Below are positions 1 to 8,000 of a DNA stretch of 26,036 nt, piece by piece (the stretch's first letter is position 1; the number at the start of each line of letters is the position of its first letter). Under the pieces are notes generated by a model. The model searched no databases. It was not told the DNA's origin and worked only from the letters and a program-made list of their open reading frames with translations. The stretch comes from a virus. Location: positions 1 through 26,036 of the IMG/VR virus record IMGVR_UViG_3300030451_001515, one strand, 5' to 3'. The position numbers were made by a program, and so were the translations under genes.

Positions 1-177
1 TTCAAATTTATTAGCATCGTTAAACTTAGCATAAAACTCTACAATTACAGGCTTTGTTTGATCATCACCAAAAGCTTGCTTTTCATTTATTTTACTATCA
101 AAATTATCATCTGTAATAAACTCTTGACCAAATGAATTAAAAGTAATTAATAGTAAAATTATATTTAAGTATTTCAT
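1..177 (-). CDS. Exported thioredoxin-like protein without CxxC (partial, C-terminus beyond window)
   Basis: The reading frame begins with ATG at 177-175 and stays open to base 1, giving the first 59 residues only. Residues 1-18 form a signal peptide ending in SFGQ, a common cleavage context in Flavobacteriia, so the protein should leave the cytoplasm. The mature part follows the thioredoxin pattern: an N-terminal helix (NFDSKI), then KPVIVEFYAKF, which matches the strand before the active site. Where thioredoxins have WCGPCK this protein has FNDANK, so both redox cysteines are replaced by Asn while the following Lys is kept. It may therefore be a redox-dead binding or chaperone protein rather than a disulfide reductase. 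The start lies one base after the TAA of the preceding gene, so it belongs to the same operon. The fold call rests on 59 residues and is an inference; the gene itself is well supported. Confidence 0.7.
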   Translation of the reverse strand, partial: MKYLNIILLLITFNSFGQEFITDDNFDSKINEKQAFGDDQTKPVIVEFYAKFNDANKFE

Positions 178-178
178 A

Positions 179-466
179 TTATCTACCTCTTTGTTGTAGC
201 TCGTACAAGCGTTCGTCGATTTTATCTATAGTTTCTTTTATTTCCTCTACATCCTCTTGAGTATCCATAATTGTTTGACGAATTAATTCATCTTTTAAAT
301 CATATTCAACTCTGTCAATAACAGGTACCGGTAGTTCTTTAGCAAGGGCTATATCAGCTTGTAATGCAAAATAAAGCGTTGCTATTGAAACTGCTCCTCC
401 AATAATTAGTCCTATTGTTTTTAAATCTAATGTTACTTTGGTATCTTCACCTATTTGTTTAGCCAT
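179..466 (-). CDS. Small one-TM coiled-coil protein, holin- or spanin-like
   Basis: This 95-residue protein has a short charged N-terminus, one hydrophobic segment at about residues 17-37 (LKTIGLIIGGAVSIATLYFA) and a highly charged, heptad-like helix from about residue 57 to the end (VEEIKETIDKIDERLYELQQ). There is no signal-peptidase site, so it should stay anchored in the inner membrane with a long soluble coil. Small proteins of this shape beside phage late genes are usually holins or inner-membrane spanins, but nothing in the sequence decides between these. It starts one base after the stop of the outer-membrane-type gene and ends one base before the exported thioredoxin-like gene, so all three are probably translated from one message. 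The exact function is unknown. Confidence 0.75.
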   Translation of the reverse strand: MAKQIGEDTKVTLDLKTIGLIIGGAVSIATLYFALQADIALAKELPVPVIDRVEYDLKDELIRQTIMDTQEDVEEIKETIDKIDERLYELQQRGR

Positions 467-467
467 T

Positions 468-1640
468 TTATTTTAATGTTATATTTAATCCTACAGATCC
501 GTTATATATTTTACTATCCCAAAACTTAGTGTATTCGCCTTCTACAAATACTCCAATGCTTTTGCTTAATTTCCATCCAAATACTATACCTGCTTGATAA
601 TCCTCCCATTGCTCTAACTCTGAATCTTGTCTTAGTCCACCAAGTCCCCAGTTGTTTCTATTTAAATAACTAAAATCAACGTCGCCTTCTACATACTTAT
701 GATATGGTAATAAGTAAGAACCATAAGCATGAAGCCAAAAGTTATTTTTATAATGGTAAAAGTCAAAACCGACCACAGGTGATACAACACCAAACGGATC
801 TAATAAATCCCATTGTTCATTATTATATCGATTAATTAATGATTCAAATATAGTATCACGGAACTGTAAATCGGTATAAGCTACTTCGTTTCCTTCCGGA
901 TCATACCAATAATAATCATATACATCTTCACCATCAATATTAATAGTAACCCATTGATCAGTATAACCGTAGTTATAACCTAACTGATACCAGTAATTAA
1001 CTGGCCAACCATTATCATCTGTTTCATTTAACCATATTTCAATTGGATTATAGCCATAAGCTCTTTCATGTGTACGGTATATTGCACCTGCTGATAAACT
1101 AAACTTTTTACCAATAGGTAATTTAGCTCTAACCTCCGCTGATTTATATTTAAAATCAACTTTACCTTGTGCTCTACTTTCTAATTTAACCATGTGGTAT
1201 TTACCACTATGCTTTACAAAGTATCTATGGTTTTTATATATCTCATCTCTTGATCTTTCTTTTTCAGTATGAAATACATATTCTAAACCTTTTACAGGTG
1301 AATTAGTAGCAGATAAACCTACATTGCTTTCTGTTCCATCGTAGTATTGTTTACCTTTTACTTCATAATCAAACCTAGCTAATTTACGTATACCAAAACC
1401 ATATCTATAATCATAGTCATAATAATCTGTACCATCAACTACAACAGGTGGTGTATATAAATTACCATCAGGATTTGTTCTTACAAAGTAATCTTTTGGA
1501 TTTTCTTTTGGATTTTCTATGTCACCCGCTACATATATAGTCCCATATTTTAAGAAATCTTTATATATTTTTTCAAAAATATTTTGTGAATTTAGTGTAA
1601 AACTTACTAAAAATAGTAGTAATGTAAGTAATTGCTTCAT
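468..1640 (-). CDS. Phage-encoded probable outer-membrane beta-barrel protein
   Basis: The 390-residue product opens with a signal peptide (residues 1-19, MKQLLTLLLFLVSFTLNSQ) of flavobacterial style. The rest is rich in Tyr, Trp, Asp and Asn, with alternating polar/aromatic stretches that look like transmembrane beta strands, for example FSLSAGAIYRTH, NFWLHAYGSYLL, AGIVFGWKL and the closing NGSVGLNITLK. The last strand ends at the C-terminus, as expected for a barrel handled by the BAM machinery, although the final residue is Lys rather than Phe. I do not recognise a named family. A barrel made late in infection could alter the host surface, for example to block re-adsorption as proposed for lambda Lom, or take part in lysis; both are inferences. 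Its ATG overlaps the stop of a 29-codon ORF (TAATG). Confidence 0.7.
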   Translation of the reverse strand: MKQLLTLLLFLVSFTLNSQNIFEKIYKDFLKYGTIYVAGDIENPKENPKDYFVRTNPDGNLYTPPVVVDGTDYYDYDYRYGFGIRKLARFDYEVKGKQYYDGTESNVGLSATNSPVKGLEYVFHTEKERSRDEIYKNHRYFVKHSGKYHMVKLESRAQGKVDFKYKSAEVRAKLPIGKKFSLSAGAIYRTHERAYGYNPIEIWLNETDDNGWPVNYWYQLGYNYGYTDQWVTINIDGEDVYDYYWYDPEGNEVAYTDLQFRDTIFESLINRYNNEQWDLLDPFGVVSPVVGFDFYHYKNNFWLHAYGSYLLPYHKYVEGDVDFSYLNRNNWGLGGLRQDSELEQWEDYQAGIVFGWKLSKSIGVFVEGEYTKFWDSKIYNGSVGLNITLK

Positions 1641-1729
1641 TATTTATAATTTTTAAACATTAATTTATATAATAACTTATTCCAAGCCTCTTGTATTTTG
1701 TCTATTAATTTTTTTACTTTTTCTTTCAT
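1640..1729 (-). CDS. 29-residue cationic amphipathic peptide ORF
   Basis: This short ORF starts at ATG 1729-1727, overlaps the 3' end of the lipoprotein gene by 53 bp in another frame, and ends with a TAA whose last base is the first base of the next gene's ATG. The translation carries nine Lys, and hydrophobic residues fall at positions 5, 8, 9, 12, 15, 16, 19, 20, 23 and 24 (core KVKKLIDKIQEAWNKLLYKL), a clean amphipathic-helix spacing. It fills exactly the otherwise untranslated gap between its neighbours, and an AT-rich leader without Shine-Dalgarno box precedes it, like the other genes here. Such helices bind membranes, and disruptin-type phage lysis peptides have this character. With only 29 codons in an A-rich context, chance is possible, so confidence is modest. 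Confidence 0.35.
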   Translation of the reverse strand: MKEKVKKLIDKIQEAWNKLLYKLMFKNYK

Positions 1730-2000
1730 TTTTTACTTTTATTATATAGTTAATAACAACCCCGCCTAACCATGTTGCTAGTAGATCTTTAGCATCAAAT
1801 CGACCATAGTCAGCATAATCGTACAGCTCTTTTGCAAATCCTATGGCAAAAGCAGCGCTTGTAGGAGTTAAATCCATTTTATGTCCTACTACTTCTGTAG
1901 CTGCTCCAGCTGCAAAATGATAATATTTATCAGTTCCTATTGATTGCGTACTAGCACAACCCACAGTAACCACCGCAAAGAGGACAAGTATCTTTTTCAC
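1677..2000 (-). CDS. YfiM/DUF2279-like lipoprotein
   Basis: The 107-residue product starts at a GTG. An in-frame TGA lies immediately upstream, so this is the only start that keeps the signal sequence. Residues 1-14 form a short lipoprotein signal with a lipobox-like TVGC, Cys15 being the predicted lipidated residue. The mature part has DKYYHF (residues 24-29), a Gly-rich stretch, GFAKELYD (54-61) and GRFDAKDLLA (66-75). The spacing of DKxxHF, KExxD and DxxD resembles the YfiM/DUF2279 lipoprotein family, whose function I cannot state with confidence. A hydrophobic stretch at about residues 75-87 is followed by a very basic tail. It is the first gene after the giant virion protein and opens the envelope-directed cassette. 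A role in lysis or envelope modification is inferred from position only. Confidence 0.7.
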   Translation of the reverse strand: MKKILVLFAVVTVGCASTQSIGTDKYYHFAAGAATEVVGHKMDLTPTSAAFAIGFAKELYDYADYGRFDAKDLLATWLGGVVINYIIKVKNERKSKKINRQNTRGLE

Positions 2001-2005
2001 TCATG

Positions 2006-5000
2006 TTAAGGTTTTTTATAATACTGTATTTTACCATCTGGTCTTTCTATTTGTATATAATCAACACCTAATTCACCTGATGGTTTACCTGAATTAGGTC
2101 CTGTTAATGGTATTCGTTTTGTAAAGCCCATGTTTTTAAACTTTCGAACATCATTTTTAAATTTATCTTTTAATTTTTCGTCTTCAGCTTCTTCTTTTTT
2201 AATAGTACTTTCTCTACCCCAATACGGAAGACCTACGTTCCAACCAGACCAGCCAAGCAATAAAGCAACTGTTTGCCATGTTTTAGTTTCTTCATCAAAA
2301 GCTTGACCTATATTCATAGCTTTTCTAAGTACACGATCTAGTGGTAAATTTGTAGTAGCAGATATTATTTGAGACACTGCTAAATAAGCGGGATTATCTA
2401 AACTCCAGCCTCGCCTTTTTATTTCGTCCATGTTCCAGTCAAATGTTTTAGCTGCTGTTCTTAGTTTACGAACTTTAGAATCTAGCACTGGAGAAATATC
2501 AAACACATTCCATACTGTATCTCTATATTGTGTAGTTTTCTTTTCTGATTCTTCAGCTACACGAGCCGCGACATTTTTAACTGTAGATACTATAGCTCCA
2601 CCAAAACCTAATCCAAACAATAACGAGTCTAGCATACCGTTTGCAATACTAGCAGCGTTTGCTTTTTCTTTTTCTTCTGGCTCATCTTCAAATGCTAAAG
2701 CAAATAAAGCTTGTTGTAATCCATTAAACACTAGGTTTTGAACACCTACATAATATATTATGCTAGATAAATTACTTAAATCACTTTCACGCTGAGTCAT
2801 GCCAGGTTTTGTACGTCTATTATAAAGATCTTGTATAGACTTTTTAGTCTTTCTGTTATACTGCATTGTTACGTTTTGAAACGAAAGTATAACACGACCA
2901 GCAAAACTAGCTTGTTGTTGTGATATTCTAGCTGGATTACTTGACTGTTGTGTTTCTTCTGCTATTGCATAAAAATCATCAAATGCTTTTGATTCAGCTT
3001 CTGCTTCTGTATATAACTTACCAGTTTTAGGATTAACTCTGTTTTGTAATGATTTTTTTCTATTTATAAAAAACGTAGCACCACCAGTAGCAATTGCTAC
3101 ACTATCCATAACTCTTGTAATAGCAAATCCTTTATCAAGTATGTAATTAATCATACCTTTTATACCACCTTGCCTACCAGCATCTGCAAGTTCTGCTTCA
3201 TTTACATTTATTTTTAATCCATCACGTCTGTTTACAAGATAATCAGAGTTCATTAGTTTTAATACTGTAGGAAAATAATCTTTGCTTGTAAAAGCTTTTG
3301 CAGCATTATAAACATTATTATCACCCCAGTTTATAAAGTTAACATTAGATATTAACTGTAGTAAACCAGATCTCATGTTTAAGAACATAACCGCACCAAC
3401 AGAACTATTTAACCAGTCCATCATTTCATTTACAATACGAGCACCGCTTCCAACAAATACTGGTCTATTACTACCAGACTTCATTCTACGTAATGAATCA
3501 ACTAATGATTCTCTAAATTTACTTCCGTATAAAGCCTCTATTTTATTTAAGTTTTCAGGACTAAATATAATATCAGAGTTTTCATTAAATTCAGTCATTA
3601 ATTCTTTTCTATACGTAGTATCTAATCCTCTTAATATATCTGTTGTTATATCACCTGCTAACCAATTTTTAGTAGGCGCTGGATATTCTTTATTTTTTTG
3701 AACAAGCATTACATTGTCAGCAAAAGGCAGTAATTCTAAATCACTTTCAACAGCTGATACTAATGCATCTATATCTCTTTTTGACATGCCTGGTATTTCC
3801 ATACCTTGCTTGTTCCACATGTACACTCTAATAGCTTGTGATTTTGTGTATGGCCCAACACCTATTTCTTGCATTAATGGATTTTTACCATTTTTACTTT
3901 TTAATGTTGGAAAAGCATCTTTTAATGCAGCAAAATCATTTGCTACTGTCACTTTAGCAGATAGTAATTCTTGCTCTGCTTTATTATAAGGGTCCATTAA
4001 ATTTTCTTTAATAAACTGAGCGTGCTTATTACCTTGCTTACCTTTACCCATAAAAGCATACATTAGACCCATAAAATCATCAGCTGATGGTGTAATAGTA
4101 AATTGATTTATAAATCTTTTAAATATACCTTTATCTTTTTGCTTACCTTCTAACCTTGCTCTAGCATCAGAATATCTTTTAAATGATTCTTTACCTGTAA
4201 CTTCTTCTATTTGATTATTAAACTCATTGTTTAATCTAGTTGTTTTATCAGCTATTGCTTGTTGTACATCTGATTTAACATCTATTTGATCTAAAACGTT
4301 TTTAACTTGTTGCACGTTTAATAGTGAATCATCTGCAAAATAAAAATCATTATAACCTTCTGAAGCTTTTTCTAAGAACCAATCAGCTTTTGCTTGTGGA
4401 TCACCATTACCTAAACCTGTTATATTAGATAAAGGTATGTTTAAACCAATATTTTTAAGAAATGTTTGTATAGCAGTAGCAGAAGCACCTGGTCTAGCTG
4501 TAACTACAAATATATCTTTAGGTCCAAATTTAGCTTGTTTTTTTCTAGCTTCACCAACCATAGGTCCTTCTAATGTAGATATATCTACGTTTTCAAAATT
4601 ACTAAAATCAAACTCTGCACCATTAGCAGTTAATTCTTCTGCTTGTACAGCAAATTCACCTGCGGTTAATTCACCAGTTGTACCGTCTGGCATTGTGTAT
4701 TTAACTTTTTCTTTTGTCAAAGCTAACGTGTCGTCAAAATCAAAAGCGCTTAATCCTTTTTCTTTTTTATCAACCTTTTGCGCGTTAACTCTAACATCTT
4801 GTGAATTTACTAATGTTTGTTTTATTTCAGTAGAATTTTGTTTTTTACTAACAATATCTGACGCAATATTTGCTGTTTTATTTCTTGCTTGATCTTCTAG
4901 TTTTAATATATCTTGAACAGTTGGTGTTTGCATTAACTTTTCAAAAGACTTTGGACTGTCTAAATTAAAATTAGATTTTTCACCTGTAACTTTTATATTA

Positions 5001-8000
5001 GCTGGTACAAAAGCTAAAGTTGGAGTTATATTGCCGTTTGCATCTGTTCCAGATCTTTTAAATCTAAAAACCATATCTACAGTACCTTCAAGTTTAGGAA
5101 CTGGTAAATTTAATGGATTTTCACCCATATAAAACAAGCCTTGGCCTTGTATATTTATGTAATAAACAGGTGGTTGTTTTTTATTATATAATTCAGCTAT
5201 AACATCAGCACTTACTGTTTCTTTAGTAGTAGTCGCTTTTTGTAATCCAGCTTTTTGAGCTTGCATCCAAGCTGTTTTTGGTATTTTTTTAGAACTAGTT
5301 GTTAAATCAACACCTTGTTTTTTAATATCTTTAGCCCAAGCATTTAATTTAGGTTTAGATTTTTTAACAATGTTGTCCATAACTGATTGAAGCTCGGGAC
5401 TATATTTGTCATAGGTAAATTTAAAATCACCTGTATTAAAATCATAAGTACCATTTACACTGCTATACTGAGCATTGTCTAATTTAGATTCACCTAAAAA
5501 TTCAAAACCATTAAGTTCAAATGCAAAATCAAAGTTTCTATATCTACCTTTTTCACTAGGTTTTTTTAGTATAACTTTTAAACCTGGAAACTTACTTTCT
5601 AATTTTATTGCATTGTTAATAATTAGTTGTTCAAAAGCTTTATCTCTTTTTAAACCTTCTGTTTCCATTACTTTTTCAACAAGATATTCAGTATCTAAAG
5701 TATCATTTTGTAAACTTTCTTCTGTTATTTCTTGTTCAAAAGTATTTTGTAAATTATCTGCTTCTTTTTTAGTTAAACCTAAAGCTTTTCTTATACTATC
5801 AATACCAGCCTTTATAGATTTTACAATATCTTTTGTTTTACTATAAGTGTCTTTAATTATATTTAAACCGCTTTTTATAGCTTTAGCTACTTGACTAACA
5901 GGCAGTCCAGCATATAAAGTACCAGCTTGATCTTGTATAAAAGAGTCTACGTTATCTATTGCGCTTTGTAATGTTTGTTCTATTGTGTCTTCTACAACAT
6001 CTAAAGAAGTGTCTTCTAAGTTTCTTTTATCTAAATCAGATGCCACTTCGTCCATAAATTGTTCTGCGGTTAAATTAGAGTTTTTTAACTCTAACTTACC
6101 TTGTAAATCTTGCATAAAAGAATCATTAGCTTTTAACTCTTCTATTTGTTCAACTGCAATTCCTTCGCCTAATAAACTATATAATGATTGTTGTCTTTTT
6201 TCACTAGATTTAAAATAATCTCTAACGCTTTGAAGTTGATCTTCTGTTATTGCTGGTATATTAAATACAGGTTTTTTAAAATCAGTACGTTTACCGTTTT
6301 CAACTTTAGTAGTAGGCACTGTTCCTGTTTGAGTTATATTAAATAACTTACCAAATCTACGTTTTAAAGTTGCTATAGGTATAGTTCTAATAAAATCTTT
6401 AGTTACTAATCTATCAACATTTTCATTGTACTCAGTGCTGTTCCACTTACCTAATTGATTTTTTATTAACTTTCTATATTCTTTGCTTTTTGTTTTACTA
6501 GATATTTCTTGAGCTATTGATTTTGGAGATATTCCAATACTAGCAATACCTCTATCTATATCTTGTTGAATCATAGCTGTTTGATCAGCTCTTGTTTCAG
6601 GTGTAATTTTTTCAGAAATAACTTCTAATGATGCTGGATAAACTTTTGGTCTTTGTGGTATTTCTTGTCTAGTGTCAGTTTCAACTTGAGTGTCAGCTAC
6701 TTGTCTAGCGCCTTCAGTATCTAAGCTAACACCTCTTTGACCTATACTAGCTTCAGAATATATTTCTTGCATTTTAGGCTTTAAAGAATTTGTTACATAT
6801 GTACTCCAAGTAACACCTTTTGCAGGATCAAAATTATTTATAATTGGACCAAGCCTAGAATTAATAGCTTCTAATACTTTGTTTCTTGGTATTGTACCTG
6901 CCTCAGTACTAAATCTAACAGCTTCTAAGTATAGGTTTTGATTACTGTCTATTAAAGCTTGTTGAGCTTGATTTTGATCAGCTTTACTAGCATTAGGATT
7001 TTTTATTGTTTCAAGCAATGTTTCATTTATACCATCAGCAGAATCATCTACTTCTACGTCTGTTTCTTCTACAGTTTCGCCTTCTTGTCTAGTAGGTAAA
7101 ATACTCATACCTACTGTTTCAGATTTTTCTTTTTCAAAAGCAGCTTTTTCTTCAGTAACTATTTCACCTAATCTATCGTTTATTTCATTTACTCTAGTCG
7201 CGTCATCTTTTGTTAAAGCAGAATCATCAACCTCTTTTATTTTTTGCTGTAATTTATTTTTTTCAATTAACAAATTAGATGCTTCAACATTTTCTTGTAA
7301 TCCTAAAGGTTTTAACTGTTGAGTAGCTTTTGTTATGTTGTTAAAATTATCCTGTATATTATCAGCTTGTTCTTGGTTTATTTTACCTAACTCTAAATCT
7401 TTTTTTATTTGCTGGTCTATAATTATATTAGCATTTGGTACTTGAGCTATTTTTAATTCTTCTAAACTACTGATAGGTGTAGATAAATCTACAGGTTTAC
7501 TATAAACTTCTGTAAGATTATTTACACTAAAATTAGGATTTATTTCTGCTATATTTTTATTAATTTTATTTATAGCTACAGCTTCTTGAATACCTTGTTT
7601 TACTTGCATTACATTTATAGGTCCAGAATATGTGGCACCACCACCTAAGCCTTGTAAAAACGCGTCGTTAACACCTTCAAACGGATCTTTACCGTTTATC
7701 ATGTTTTGTGTTATTTGAGTAGCAACTTCTTCTATACCTTCACCTAACGCACCTGCTGGAGCTCCTGCTTTTTTAAGCGCTTGCTCATACATTTCAATTA
7801 ATCCGTTTCTAAATATTTTTGCTCCTTGTTCTTTTCCTTCTTTTAATAATATATCTTTATATACTTTACCTAAAGTTCCACTACCAATAGCAGAAAAAAC
7901 TGTTTCAGCACCTGCTAAGCCTATTGCTTTAACTGTTAAATCAAACTCGCTAGCGCCTGGATTTTCTTCTCTCAATCTTTCAAGTTCAGGTCCTAAAAAC

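Noticed and set aside
1954-2004. 17-codon ORF from ATG 2004 with translation MSEKDTCPLCGGYCGLC
   Set aside because: The CxxC pattern looks tempting, but the frame is the lipoprotein signal sequence read one base off and is very short; the GTG-started lipoprotein explains the DNA.
4723-4762. DFDDT read as an RNA-polymerase DxDGD catalytic motif
   Set aside because: The second Asp is followed by Asp-Thr rather than Gly-Asp, and downstream VVTARP, Lys and DD motifs identify a HAD hydrolase instead.
2430-6218. Several plus-strand ORFs of 77-151 codons opposite the giant gene
   Set aside because: They are antisense to a continuous coding frame, have Ser/Leu/Phe-rich translations without motifs, and show no operon-like spacing.
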